The position numbers and the translations under genes were made by a program. From assembly GCA_012031965.1 (NCBI GenBank), contig JAAUSC010000034.1:1-46526 (forward strand): a DNA stretch of 46,526 nucleotides, written 5' to 3'. Below are positions 34,084-43,474 of the stretch, in pieces. The notes beneath the pieces are model-generated. The model worked only from the letters and a program-made list of their open reading frames with translations, made no database searches and was not told the origin of the DNA. Source of the stretch: Scytonema sp. RU_4_4. Its GTDB lineage: Bacteria; Cyanobacteriota; Cyanobacteriia; Cyanobacteriales; Nostocaceae. Positions within the stretch are counted from its first letter, which is position 1; each line of letters starts with the position of its first letter.

Positions 34084-36078
34084 GTGAAAATAAACTGGCT
34101 ATTACCTGTTACTGTTGCAACTACCATTATCTTCATGCTGAAGTCGCCAGTTCAAGCAGCGAAACTGCAATTTTGGCGTTTTGATGCTAGTCAAAACCGA
34201 TTAGAAATCAACACAGAAGGTTCTGTTCAACCTCAAGCGCAACTCCTCTTCAATCCCACGCGACTGGTTATCGATTTACCTGAAACTGACCTTGGACGTT
34301 CGCAGTTGATTCAGCCAGTAAATAGTCATTCAATTCGTACTATTCGTGTCGGTCAGTTTGATGGACAAACAACTCGTATAGTCATTGAACTTAGTCCAGG
34401 TTATACCCTCGATCCAAAGCAGGTGAAATTTGAAGGGAAAACTTCCAGTAACTGGACGGTACAATTACCAACACCGCAAGTTGAACAAGTTGCTTCATCT
34501 TCTCCAAACACTTCTTTTAATATCTACAGTGTGGTGAGGTCTGGCTCTCACTCCACAACCAGTAAAGACACTGGTGTCAATAGTGATTCAACAGCAAGTA
34601 AAGACACAGTTGTCAATACTATAGATGGAGCAACTCAAAAACAAACACTTTTGAGCAATACTCAAGGATTGACTCAAATTGAGAGCTTACGCGTTACGGG
34701 TGATGGTTTGTTTCTCCGCACAAATGGCGTAAATCCGCGAATTCAAATATTTCGTAGCAGTGACAAGAGTGCTATTAACGTTGATATGCTTGGTGCTGCT
34801 CTCTCACCACGTTTCTTGCAGCAGAATTCGCCAGTCAATAGGTTTGGTATAAAACGTGTTGAATTCACTCAACTAAAAACACAACCTGGTGTTCGTATGA
34901 CGCTGTGGGTAGACAAAAATAGCCCCGACTGGCGAGCAAGTACGAGCGGTTCTGGCGGTTTGGTTATTCTGCCTAATGGTGATACGAGCAAATTGTCCAG
35001 AAATACTACAGATAATCGTAGTATACTTCCTAACTCAGAAACATCTGGGAGTATAAATCCCCAGAACTCTAACTTAATCCCAGCAGCTAGTGACTCACTA
35101 TCTACAATTCAGTCTGTAGAACTGACTCCTGGTGGTACGCAATTGCTGATTAGAGGCGACCAACCTCTCAATACTGCTAATACTGGTTGGGATAGAGCTT
35201 CTGGTCTATATCGAATCATCATTCCCAATGCTAAGTTAGCTGCTAGTGTCAGAGGTCCAAATTTTGATGCGAGTAGCCCTGTTCTCCGCATACGCTTGCA
35301 ACAACAAGATCCTCGTACCGTTGTCGTCTACATCCAGCCAGCAGCAGGAGTGCGAATTGGGCTACTTAACCAATTGAGTGGTCAGCTTTTGTCTTTGGAA
35401 TTACAACGCTCGTTTTCTCCGTTAACTCCCCGTGTTGGTTTACCCCCTCTACCACGACCAAATCCACGACCATTACCGCCAATAGGTAACAATCCCTTAT
35501 TCACTCCACAGCCACAGCAGCGCCCCCGAGTGCCTAATGGGCGCGTTGTCGTCACTGTTGACCCCGGACATGGTGGTAAAGACTCTGGTGCTCCTGGTTT
35601 GGGTGGACTGCTGGAAAAAGATGTCGTTTTACCGATTGGCAGAAGAATAGCAGCTATCCTACAACAAAATGGCGTACAGGTCGTGCTAACGCGTGATACT
35701 GACTATTTCGTTGAACTTCAAGGACGGGTGGACATAGCAGACCGAGCAAATGCTGATTTATTTGTCAGCGTCCACGCTAATTCTGTGAGTAGTCGTCCTG
35801 ATGTGAATGGGTTAGAGACCTACTATTATGACAGCGGTCTAGATCTGGCTCGTGTTGTCCACAGTACTATTCTCCAAAGTATCCCTACTCTACGAGACCG
35901 AGGAGTACGCAAAGCAAGATTCTATGTTCTCAGAAAAAGTTCTATGCCCTCGATTTTAGTAGAAACAGGTTATATGAGTGGTCAGGAGGATAATCCTAGA
36001 CTGGGAAGCCCTGAATATCAAAATCGCATGGCAGAAGCAATTGCTAATGGTATACTACTGTACCTACGGCAAAGATAG
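34084..36078 (+). CDS. amiC2: N-acetylmuramoyl-L-alanine amidase with AMIN domains (second of tandem pair)
   Basis: A 664-residue paralogue of the preceding gene with the same layout. The signal peptide ends near VQAAK. Next comes an AMIN region with RLVIDLPETDLGRSQL, then a longer Ser/Thr/Asp-rich linker (residues about 150-195, with two SKDT-VN repeats), more AMIN-like sequence and the Amidase_3 domain (VDPGHGGKDSGA, EKDVVLPI, SVHANSVSS, SILVETGYM). GTG start 34084 with CAGGAG 8 nt before. The linker is the main difference between the copies. By gene order this corresponds to amiC2/hcwA of Anabaena and Nostoc, the septum-located amidase that makes nanopore arrays; the symbol is by synteny. 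Confidence 0.93.
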   Translation: MKINWLLPVTVATTIIFMLKSPVQAAKLQFWRFDASQNRLEINTEGSVQPQAQLLFNPTRLVIDLPETDLGRSQLIQPVNSHSIRTIRVGQFDGQTTRIVIELSPGYTLDPKQVKFEGKTSSNWTVQLPTPQVEQVASSSPNTSFNIYSVVRSGSHSTTSKDTGVNSDSTASKDTVVNTIDGATQKQTLLSNTQGLTQIESLRVTGDGLFLRTNGVNPRIQIFRSSDKSAINVDMLGAALSPRFLQQNSPVNRFGIKRVEFTQLKTQPGVRMTLWVDKNSPDWRASTSGSGGLVILPNGDTSKLSRNTTDNRSILPNSETSGSINPQNSNLIPAASDSLSTIQSVELTPGGTQLLIRGDQPLNTANTGWDRASGLYRIIIPNAKLAASVRGPNFDASSPVLRIRLQQQDPRTVVVYIQPAAGVRIGLLNQLSGQLLSLELQRSFSPLTPRVGLPPLPRPNPRPLPPIGNNPLFTPQPQQRPRVPNGRVVVTVDPGHGGKDSGAPGLGGLLEKDVVLPIGRRIAAILQQNGVQVVLTRDTDYFVELQGRVDIADRANADLFVSVHANSVSSRPDVNGLETYYYDSGLDLARVVHSTILQSIPTLRDRGVRKARFYVLRKSSMPSILVETGYMSGQEDNPRLGSPEYQNRMAEAIANGILLYLRQR

Positions 36079-36206
36079 GTAGATAGTGGGTAGTGGGTAG
36101 TCGTAAGAAAAACTAACCACTAACAATTACCAACTAACTACTAACAAATCATGACTAATAGCTAGTAGCTAACAATTAACAACTACCACATTAACGATAT
36201 CCGCCT

Positions 36207-37067
36207 GTGTTTCCATTTTCTACCTTTGAAGGCAATCTTGACGATTTTTCTGAAGCACCCCAACGTGCTCCAATTGGAATTTTTGACAGTGGCGTAGGTG
36301 GTTTAACAGTACTACGCCAACTCTACCGCCAACTCCCGAACGAATCAGTTATTTACTTTGGGGATACAGCTCGACTTCCATATGGCATTCGCTCGCAAGC
36401 AGAGATTATACAATTTATGCGTGAAATCCTCACCTGGTTGCAACAGCAGCGTGTCAAAATGGTCGTTATGGCTTGTAACACCAGTTCAGCACTGGCGCTG
36501 GAGGCGGTGCGTGAGGAGTTTTCTCTACCAATCCTCGACATTATCCTACCAGGGGCAAGGGCAGCAGTACAAAGTGGAAAGCGCATTGGTGTGATTGCGA
36601 CACCCGCAACAGCCAAAAGCAATGCCTATCGCCATGCTATCCTAGAGATAAATCCCGAAGTCCAGGTCACTCAAGTGAGTTGCCCAGAGTTTGTGCCGCT
36701 TATAGAGCAAAACCGCATTCATGATCCCTACACAGTACAGGTGGCGCGCTCATATCTAGAACCCCTATTACAGCATGAGATAGACACATTAGTCTATGGC
36801 TGTACTCACTATCCTCTGTTGGGAACAGTCCTGCGATCGCTTCTCCCCTCGTACGTGAAGCTAGTTGATCCAGCAGAATATGTCGTTGCAGCTTGTGCCC
36901 AAGATTTAGAGATCTTGGGCTTGAGAAACGCCTACCCGCCTCTGCCAACTCGCTTTGCTGTCAGTGGTTGCCCACAGCAATTCGCTCAGTCCTCTGTACA
37001 GTGGATGGGTTATAACCCAGTTGTTCAGGCAGTGCAGTTGACAAATACAGCAGTTTCTAGTACATAA
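36207..37067 (+). CDS. murI: Glutamate racemase
   Basis: A 286-residue enzyme interconverting L- and D-glutamate for peptidoglycan stem peptides. Visible motifs are IGIFDSGVGGLTV (23-35), the first catalytic Cys in VMACNTSSALA, and the second in VYGCTHYPLL, with DPAEYVV near the end. GTG start 36207. The first 20 residues vary between species. It follows the amidase pair at 128 bp, so cell-wall genes are grouped. The intervening DNA consists of TAGTGGGTAG/AACTACTAAC short repeats. Confidence 0.97.
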   Translation: MFPFSTFEGNLDDFSEAPQRAPIGIFDSGVGGLTVLRQLYRQLPNESVIYFGDTARLPYGIRSQAEIIQFMREILTWLQQQRVKMVVMACNTSSALALEAVREEFSLPILDIILPGARAAVQSGKRIGVIATPATAKSNAYRHAILEINPEVQVTQVSCPEFVPLIEQNRIHDPYTVQVARSYLEPLLQHEIDTLVYGCTHYPLLGTVLRSLLPSYVKLVDPAEYVVAACAQDLEILGLRNAYPPLPTRFAVSGCPQQFAQSSVQWMGYNPVVQAVQLTNTAVSST

Positions 37068-37123
37068 TATCTAGTCATTAGCTATTAGTCAAAGTCTTTT
37101 CACCCTTGACTAATGATTAATAA

Positions 37124-37384
37124 CTAATGAAGGCTTGTTGCTTCAGTAACCTTTGGTGTTACCGTAACTTCCTGCTTGTGCTTTCCCTGAGAAGCCAAAG
37201 AAACACCTGTAGGAGAGGTTTTTTTTCCGGTTCTCTTTGCTAGAGCTAGTAGCAAATAAACTGCTAACAAATAACCAGAAGCTAACATAAAAATCATCAT
37301 AGGTACTTTTCCGTAAATCATTTTTCTACCAGCACTTCTGTCCAAGAAATATAAATCGAATAACATTAACAAACTGACAGCCAT
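37124..37384 (-). CDS. Small hypothetical membrane protein
   Basis: An 86-residue protein with one or two hydrophobic segments (MAVSLLMLFDLYFL and MMIFMLASGYLLAVYLLLAL), followed by a basic, Thr/Lys-rich soluble tail (KRTGKKTSPTGVS). No named family is recognised; small proteins like this are common in cyanobacteria. It is convergent with murI, 56 bp away. Confidence 0.6.
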   Translation of the reverse strand: MAVSLLMLFDLYFLDRSAGRKMIYGKVPMMIFMLASGYLLAVYLLLALAKRTGKKTSPTGVSLASQGKHKQEVTVTPKVTEATSLH

Positions 37385-38493
37385 GCAAATTGACTTTTGG
37401 TAGCTGTTTTTTGCAATGCAAAATTCTAGGTAGAGCTTTATCTCTCTGCACTAAACTTGCTCATATTCAATTTCTCTTGCAAACTATACCTACCACAGTA
37501 GTCAGATTACCAAACTGCAACTCTGAACCACTGCTTCAGCAGTCTACCTAGTCTGCATTTTTCCGCAAACACTTGACCTTGTTGCGCAAGGTATGCGCTC
37601 TTGCTATGCTAAACAAGCATCGCATTTCCCCTTACGGGGAAGCGCATGGTTCGAACCTTAGAGGTTCGGACACCGAGGCTATAACCAATGAGATATATCT
37701 CTTGATTACAGTCCACGACAGTTTATTCAGACTCACAACACCAGATAAGCAAAAATACCGAGTGGCTATTTTTTTTGGTGGTGTGAATATCTCAAAAAAT
37801 TTAAATCCCTTGATTTCAGGGTAACACAAGGACCCTGACTTTTTCGCTAATTCTTCTGCTAAATTTGAAATTTTCTAGTGCAGGTTATACAACAGTTAAC
37901 TTAATTATTTTCTGAAAAAATAAGTCATGTGTCATAGGTGATGAGTAAAGGATGTAGGACTTTTTAGGCTTAGTTTTCACCTTTACTTGAAGAGTTGATC
38001 GTAGAAGATAAAGTTTTGGTAAAGGTACAGAGCTTTTGTCTACTGTATAAAAACTGTTACCCCTAAAAATGAAGTATTCAAAATATCATAGATACTAGAA
38101 AATATACTGGTAAAGAAACAAGTATAATTTTCTCTACGGAGAGAAAACATAAAAACAGTATCAAAGTTTTGTTGACCAAGTAAAGAACTTAGAACTGGTG
38201 GAGCGGAGTCACGCCTATGCTCCGCCAAAGAGTCAGAATTGCTGGAGAAATTCTGTATGAGTGGTGAACCCATAGGGGCGATGAGCTGGGGGGTTCAAGC
38301 AGTTTGAATCCACCCTAACTGCATTCTGTTAGCGCAGCGGGGCGTAGCCCGTTCTGGAGCGCTCCGCGCTCCGCAGTCCGTTCTGAATTCTGTATTCTTT
38401 TCAATCATGAAAACTTTGCGCTGGCACAGGGTTATCTTAAAATGGGTATAGGATATGTAAACTTTCGTAACTAAAGCCAGAGTCTGCCAATCC
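37385..38493. other. Long intergenic region with repeats
   Basis: About 1.1 kb without an accepted gene. It includes a palindromic GGTTCGAACC stretch around 37650, the 29-bp repeat at 38219-38247 and a GC-rich repeat (GTTAGCGCAGCGGGGCGTAGCC, 38329-38350). The sds promoter presumably lies just before 38494. Confidence 0.5.
38219..38247. repeat. 29-bp dispersed repeat, copy 2
   Basis: Identical over 29 bp to 11681-11709 and in the same orientation. The surroundings (TTGACCAAGTAAAGAACTTA upstream) are a diverged version of the same repeat unit. Confidence 0.7.
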
Positions 38494-39465
38494 ATGACCC
38501 CAGCCACCTCCCTTTTTTCCCCAGTGGAAGCTGACCTGCAAATACTAGCAGACAATTTGAAACAGCTAGTTGGAAACGGTCATCCCATCCTTTTTGCAGC
38601 AGCCGAACATCTATTTGGAGCTGGGGGAAAGCGCATAAGACCGGCAATCGTCCTCCTGATATCGCGGGCGACCATGCTCGAACAAGACATTACGCCTCGT
38701 CACCGACGCTTAGCTGAGATTACGGAAATGATTCACACAGCAAGCTTGGTACACGACGATGTGGTAGACGACTCTGAGATACGACGCGGTGTTCCTACAG
38801 TTCACAGTTTATTTGGTAACAGAATAGCGATATTAGCAGGAGATTTTCTTTTTGCTCAATCTTCCTGGTATCTAGCCAATCTCGACAATTTGGAGGTAGT
38901 GAAACTTCTGTCGGAGGTCATTATGGATCTGGCTACTGGTGAAATTCAACAGGGCTTGAATCGCTTTGACACAAACATTTCGATTGACATTTACCTGAAA
39001 AAAACTTACTACAAAACAGCGTCATTAATTGCTAATAGCTCAAAAGCCGCTGGATTATTGAGCAACGTTTCCCAAGACACAGCTGAACATTTGTATAGCT
39101 ATGGACGTCATCTTGGTCTGGCATTCCAGATAGTAGATGACATTTTAGATTTCACAAGTTCGACAGATACCTTGGGTAAACCAGCAGGATCGGATTTGAA
39201 AAGTGGTAATTTAACTGCGCCAGTTTTATTCGCATTGGAAGAAAAATCATATTTGGAAGTCCTGATAGAAAGAGAATTTGCCCAGGAAGGTGACTTAGAG
39301 CAAGCTATGTCCTTGATACACGACAGTCAAGGTATTCAGCGCTCAAGAGACTTAGCTGATCACCATGCGAAGCTAGCTGTTGAGCATCTTTGTGATCTTC
39401 CACCTTCTGAATCTTGGCAAGCCCTGATGAAAATGGCTGACTACGTACTGAGTAGGCTCTATTAG
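38494..39465 (+). CDS. sds: Solanesyl diphosphate synthase
   Basis: A 323-residue long-chain trans-prenyl diphosphate synthase. The first aspartate-rich motif is in SLVHDDVVDDSEIRRG (about 87-102), with GNRIAILAGDFLFAQ behind it, and the second is FQIVDDILDF (about 211). These bind the Mg-diphosphates. Sequence and gene order (amiC-amiC-murI-sds-hetZ) fit the cyanobacterial enzyme that makes the C45 side chain of plastoquinone-9 from IPP and FPP/GGPP. ATG start 38494. Chain length is inferred, not shown. Confidence 0.93.
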   Translation: MTPATSLFSPVEADLQILADNLKQLVGNGHPILFAAAEHLFGAGGKRIRPAIVLLISRATMLEQDITPRHRRLAEITEMIHTASLVHDDVVDDSEIRRGVPTVHSLFGNRIAILAGDFLFAQSSWYLANLDNLEVVKLLSEVIMDLATGEIQQGLNRFDTNISIDIYLKKTYYKTASLIANSSKAAGLLSNVSQDTAEHLYSYGRHLGLAFQIVDDILDFTSSTDTLGKPAGSDLKSGNLTAPVLFALEEKSYLEVLIEREFAQEGDLEQAMSLIHDSQGIQRSRDLADHHAKLAVEHLCDLPPSESWQALMKMADYVLSRLY

Positions 39466-39499
39466 GAGAAATGGGGAAGTCAGCCCCTTTTGGGGGATT

Positions 39500-39541
39500 C
39501 AAATTCACGCGTTCAAAATTGTTTTTGAACGCGTGAATTTG
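39500..39541. repeat. Perfect 19-bp hairpin between sds and the next gene
   Basis: CAAATTCACGCGTTCAAAA (39500-39518) pairs perfectly with 39523-39541 around a 4-nt loop, inside an outer GGGGAAG/CTTCCCC pair. It lies between converging genes and could end transcription from both sides. The word recurs, diverged, at 19798. Confidence 0.75.
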
Positions 39542-39577
39542 AGCGCAGCGAGTGTCTTCCCCGCCCCACTCCTCTTC

Positions 39578-40051
39578 TTAGGCAAGATCTGGAGGAATTT
39601 GTTTTTTTACTCGGTTTTGCTGTAAGTGTTGTTGAATTAAGTTTTGCAGGTCGGGTCGTCGGACTTCAATTGAGTCAGTGAGAATGCCAGAAGTTTCAAA
39701 AAAAACTATACTATCTACGGGTTCCATTGCTACCAATTGGAACAAAATCTGAATGACAGGGATGGGTGCAGCTATCAATTGAGGGTCAAGCCCAGCAGAT
39801 GATTCCAGTGGGACATCCTGTATTGTAGGAAAAGCATAAATGACGCGCTTTTCCAGCTGTGGATTTGTGCGGTTGCTCAATGTAGTCAAAACCCAGTCTT
39901 CTTCCAGATTCTGGAGAATATAGTACTGGGAATGGCGTAATTTCCGAGCGATCGCGCTAAGAACAGGAGCGATTGCAGTGACAAGTTGCGGAGTAACACC
40001 ATCTTGGGGTGCATTGTCAATTAGCAATTGAATTTGTGCTTGTAAATCCAT
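39578..40051 (-). CDS. Conserved cyanobacterial hypothetical protein
   Basis: A 157-residue protein from ATG 40051 (an in-frame start at 40108 adds 19 unlikely residues). Soluble, mixed alpha/beta, starting MDLQAQIQLLIDNAPQDG and containing QYYILQNLEEDWVLTTLSN and VDSIVFFETSGI. I recall no function; it sits in the sds-hetZ interval, where a small hypothetical gene is usual. It is divergent from hetZ, sharing a 206-bp promoter region. Confidence 0.75.
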   Translation of the reverse strand: MDLQAQIQLLIDNAPQDGVTPQLVTAIAPVLSAIARKLRHSQYYILQNLEEDWVLTTLSNRTNPQLEKRVIYAFPTIQDVPLESSAGLDPQLIAAPIPVIQILFQLVAMEPVDSIVFFETSGILTDSIEVRRPDLQNLIQQHLQQNRVKKQIPPDLA

Positions 40052-40192
40052 AATGACCTGTAAACTGATGATTGGGTAGTGACGGTAACATCTATGAAAA
40101 GCAAACAATCAAACGAAACTTGGCAATAGTAAATTCAGCCTCATCCTATAACACATGATTTAGGCACGTTTGACTGGTAAGCAAAATCCAAA

Positions 40193-40206
40193 GGTCCAAT
40201 CCCCTC
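40193..40206. promoter_or_regulatory. Candidate HetR-type site upstream of hetZ
   Basis: GGTCCAATCCCCTC resembles the right part of the HetR-recognition sequence (GGTCTAACCCCTC) with one extra base, 52 bp before hetZ. HetR is known to activate hetZ. The left arm of the palindrome is poor, so this is only a candidate. Confidence 0.3.
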
Positions 40207-40257
40207 AGTCTTACAGGTGGTACATAAGTATGTTAGGGTCTTTCTAAAAAGCAGACT

Positions 40258-41448
40258 ATGAATTCAGCCGCAACCATAACAATTCAGGGAATAAGTTCTA
40301 TCGGCGTGGAGGCGATATTTCAACTCCTTTTCAAGGAGCTTCAGCAATTAACCAAAGCTTCGGAGCAAAATTGCCGCGATGTGGCAACACGAATTGCTGC
40401 CGAAGTTTATAGAATTTGCAGTGAAAGCAAGCGCATCCAAGCTGCTGGTACTGTAGAAAATTCTGCAATGACCCTTGCCCGACATCGGTTGCAACAGTGT
40501 TTGAGATACTACGAGTTGGGTTCCAATCGAGGCAGAGTAGAGTTACACAGTACTTTGAGTGCGATTATTTATCGCTACATCAATCCTCCCCAAAGACAAT
40601 TGAGTTATCAAGGGCGGCTCGTCGTCATCGAAGATTTCTTGCAGAGTTTTTACCTGGAGGCATTAAATGCCTTCCGACGGGAGAATCAACTAGGCACAAC
40701 CTATCGTCCCCAAACACTTTTAGAATTAGCAGAATACATGGCATTTACTGAACGCTATGCCAAGAGAAGGATTCCTTTACCAGGACGTCAACAACAGCTC
40801 ATTATTCTTCGAGCGCAAACATTTTCTCAACAACAACCGCCGGAAACCTGCGTAGATATAGAACAAGCAGCGGAAGGTAGTGGTAACGAAGCTGATGGCT
40901 CTTGGGAAGATCCTGCAGTGCAACAGTTACGAAGTGCGATGGCGACACAACCAGAGCCAGAACCTCAAGAAGACACGTTACGCTCTGTCGTGATTACTGA
41001 ACTGATAAGTTATCTAGAAGAGCGGCAACAATCAGATTGTGCTGATTACTTTGCTTTACGTCTTCAGGACTTATCAGCGCAGGAAATAGAGTCCATATTG
41101 GGCTTAACTCCTCGCCAGCGTGATTATTTGCAGCAGCGCTTTAAATACCATTTAATTCGGTTTGCCTTATTGCACCGTTGGGAGTTGGTTCACGAGTGGT
41201 TGGAAGCTGATTTACATACAAATTTGGGCTTAACTCCTCAGCAATGGGAAGTTTATACGGCTCAACTGGACGAGAAACAACAGTCTCTACTAGAGTTGAA
41301 ACAACAAGGTCATCCGGATGAAAAAATTGCTAAAACTTTGGGCTTATCAATGGCACAAATGCAAAAACAGTGGTTTAAAATTCTTGAACAAGCTTGGGAA
41401 ATTCGTAACTCTTTAATTTCCGGATCAGGTGCATCTACTCATGAATAG
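40258..41448 (+). CDS. hetZ: HetZ, heterocyst differentiation regulator
   Basis: A 396-residue protein matching HetZ in length and in remembered sequence blocks: QLLFKELQQLTKASEQNCRD, NRGRVELHSTLSAIIYRYIN, FYLEALNAFRRENQLG and YAKRRIPLPGRQQQL. A C-terminal half with two helix-turn-helix-like LGLTP segments follows (ESILGLTPRQRDYLQQRF and TNLGLTPQQWEVY). HetZ acts early in heterocyst differentiation, binds DNA and HetR, and is required for commitment in Anabaena. ATG 40258. It overlaps patU by 8 bp. Its presence with patU is the best evidence in the window for a heterocystous host. Confidence 0.92.
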   Translation: MNSAATITIQGISSIGVEAIFQLLFKELQQLTKASEQNCRDVATRIAAEVYRICSESKRIQAAGTVENSAMTLARHRLQQCLRYYELGSNRGRVELHSTLSAIIYRYINPPQRQLSYQGRLVVIEDFLQSFYLEALNAFRRENQLGTTYRPQTLLELAEYMAFTERYAKRRIPLPGRQQQLIILRAQTFSQQQPPETCVDIEQAAEGSGNEADGSWEDPAVQQLRSAMATQPEPEPQEDTLRSVVITELISYLEERQQSDCADYFALRLQDLSAQEIESILGLTPRQRDYLQQRFKYHLIRFALLHRWELVHEWLEADLHTNLGLTPQQWEVYTAQLDEKQQSLLELKQQGHPDEKIAKTLGLSMAQMQKQWFKILEQAWEIRNSLISGSGASTHE

Positions 41449-42421
41449 TGACTCAGAATCCTTGCAACACCAGTTAATCGCTTGGTTGTTGGCAAAAAAT
41501 GCCCAAACGAACGATCCAAAATTGGTCAATTGTGAGGACAATGAAGGGGGAAAACATTTTTATGAGACAGCCGCCACCCCAAACGGTGGCGCTTTTGAGT
41601 TAAGATGTATACCCCAAACCTTTCAACTGGGAGAAATTCCTACTGTGCAAGAACGTTTCCAAGCCGTCCTTAAACGTCGGTTACAAACTCAAATTCAAAA
41701 CCACCCACCGCTATTCCCTTGGGAAGCGCAACTTACAGACTATCCCGAGTGCGTAGACAAGCCATTGCTTGAGTTGGTTCCGGTTTGGGGCTGGGCCGCA
41801 CAGCTATCTAAGCTGAATCTGCCGGTTCCATTGCCGGAAAAAATTTTCCAGCATTTGCTAGAGAAGTGTCAGGCGATGATTACCTCTTCTATGCCATTAG
41901 GGGCAAAGCTTGTTCAGGCTGTGGATAGCCTCTTCCCTGACGATTCTCAAACGTTAAATGACTTAGCAGGATTAGTGATAAGAACTCCCTATCGTTCTGT
42001 GGATGCTCTAGAAACTATGCCGAATCTAGAGAATGATTATTCCAATTTACAGCCACAGCAACAGATGGCGCTTTCGTTGCTGGCGGCAAAACAACTGCTA
42101 GAAAATCTCACTCTGCCAGTTTCAGTTACCAATCCTGTGGTCGAAAGGCAATGGCTAACGAGTGTCGGTGTTCTTACCCTGAAAGTAGAATATCAAACTC
42201 AAGGTCAAGTGACGAAGCTTAGAGTTCAAAGTGAACTGCCTTCTAAAGCGATTGTCAAACTCCAAGGAGATGCCTCGCAAGCAACCGCTGAGTCATCAAG
42301 TCCGGGATGCCTAAGTGTAGAATTACACAATACGCAACCCAATCAGACTTATACCTTGGAAGTTGAGTTAAAAGAAATAGACCAACGGTCGCTTTTATTT
42401 GTGATTGTTCCCACCGTGTAG
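41441..42421 (+). CDS. patU: PatU, heterocyst pattern protein (undivided form)
   Basis: A 326-residue protein from ATG 41441, within the last codons of hetZ (8-bp overlap), so translation is coupled. The start MNSDSESLQHQLIAWLLAKN and the C-terminal block (LTSVGVLTLKVEYQTQGQV, LSVELHNTQPNQTYTLEVEL) fit PatU. In Anabaena 7120 the locus is split into patU5 and patU3 next to hetZ, while in Nostoc punctiforme it is one gene; here it is one continuous frame. PatU influences heterocyst spacing; its biochemical activity is not defined. An alternative GTG at 41429 would add four residues. Confidence 0.88.
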   Translation: MNSDSESLQHQLIAWLLAKNAQTNDPKLVNCEDNEGGKHFYETAATPNGGAFELRCIPQTFQLGEIPTVQERFQAVLKRRLQTQIQNHPPLFPWEAQLTDYPECVDKPLLELVPVWGWAAQLSKLNLPVPLPEKIFQHLLEKCQAMITSSMPLGAKLVQAVDSLFPDDSQTLNDLAGLVIRTPYRSVDALETMPNLENDYSNLQPQQQMALSLLAAKQLLENLTLPVSVTNPVVERQWLTSVGVLTLKVEYQTQGQVTKLRVQSELPSKAIVKLQGDASQATAESSSPGCLSVELHNTQPNQTYTLEVELKEIDQRSLLFVIVPTV

Positions 42422-42732
42422 ATAAGTTTGCCATCGCTAGCAATCCACGTTGAGAAACGCCATTAATATAAAATCAATGTCCTGGTTTTGAAAAATCCCT
42501 CATTTTTACAGAAGCGATCATTAGGGCGTCTATAGAAAACTGCTATGAGAAAAACACTTGCGAGTTTGGTTTTCCCGACTCGTTTTGTATCTGTGGCGTC
42601 CATCTTATTGCTTGACTTACATACCCATAGACTGCTTTCTCATTAAGATGTTCAACAGATTCAGGAGCCAGGATTGAGTTGGTGCCTACCTGCAAGTCTT
42701 TCTAGCGGCAAATAATGCAGGAGTCGCCGTTG
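42422..42732. other. Intergenic region after patU
   Basis: No gene. A hairpin with CGAGT/ACTCG stem followed by TTTTG (about 42558-42584) is a possible terminator for the hetZ-patU operon. Confidence 0.45.
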
Positions 42733-43195
42733 ATGGAAGTAGAAGGTTCGATTACCTTGCGGGTGCTTCTGATAGCGTTGGTCATTGTAGGTGTAGGAGT
42801 TGTGGCGACGGGCATTGTTACTGAACCTAAATTCAGTCTTTGGTTGATACCGCTTTGGGCAGTAAAGGCCATTTGGAGTTACTATCGTCGCCACAATTGT
42901 AATGTCTCGGTTCAGTTTTGTATTGCCATAGGCATATTGGCAGCACTGGAGGTTTTCTTTGGGCGATTTTTGGTGAGTTCAATGACAAGCGGCTGGCTTT
43001 AATGGAGTTAGTCATAACAACTCCAAGTATTTCACAGTTTTGATATGGCTCGCCGCAAGGACTTGGGATACTCTATTGTATCGGGTTGATATTGCTTGTT
43101 GCTGCTATGCTGAGTTAAACTTTAGTATCCGCCCCCAGTGCTGCTGTTATTTCTAGCAACTACCTTACCAATATTAGTGCCATGTCACCATTCAC
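42733..43195 (+). pseudogene. Decayed TgpA-like (DUF3488/transglutaminase) membrane protein, 5' part
   Basis: The first 80 residues from about 42733 (ITLRVLLIALVIVGVGVVAT, FSLWLIPLWAVKAIWSYYRR, VSVQFCIAIGILAALEVFFG) are the N-terminal membrane part of the cyanobacterial transglutaminase-like TgpA family. At about 42968 the homologous reading leaves the frame (GEFNDKRLALMEL in another frame), then FDMARRKDLGYSIVSG in a third, followed by a stop, then LILLVAAML and VLLLFLATTLPILV. At least three frame breaks and one stop separate recognisable pieces. The rest of the gene, including the transglutaminase domain, is missing and replaced by tnpB debris. It is a pseudogene, not sequencing noise alone. 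Confidence 0.75.
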
Positions 43196-43474
43196 GCCTT
43201 GGCTGATAGTTATTAAAACTATTTTTGGTCTTCTGGCTGGAAAGGAGATAAAAATTAAGGGGTTATAGTTGCCGCAGTTAGGCGTCAACTCTTATATTAT
43301 GAGTATGGTGATGCACTTCTATCTATAGTAGTACATTTTATATGAAAACTAACTAAAAAGAAAAAACTCCAATTTGCTCACCAATTTGTCAAATAAGGAG
43401 CAAGAGAGACATGGCGGTGCTTACCTATTGCATCGTTCAGTTCCAGAAGGATTTTTGGTTAAGCAAGTCAGGTA

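Noticed and set aside
37640-37700. tRNA-like GGTTCGAACC stretch
   Set aside because: The T-loop-like word is just part of a local palindrome. No acceptor, D or anticodon stems can be formed on either strand.
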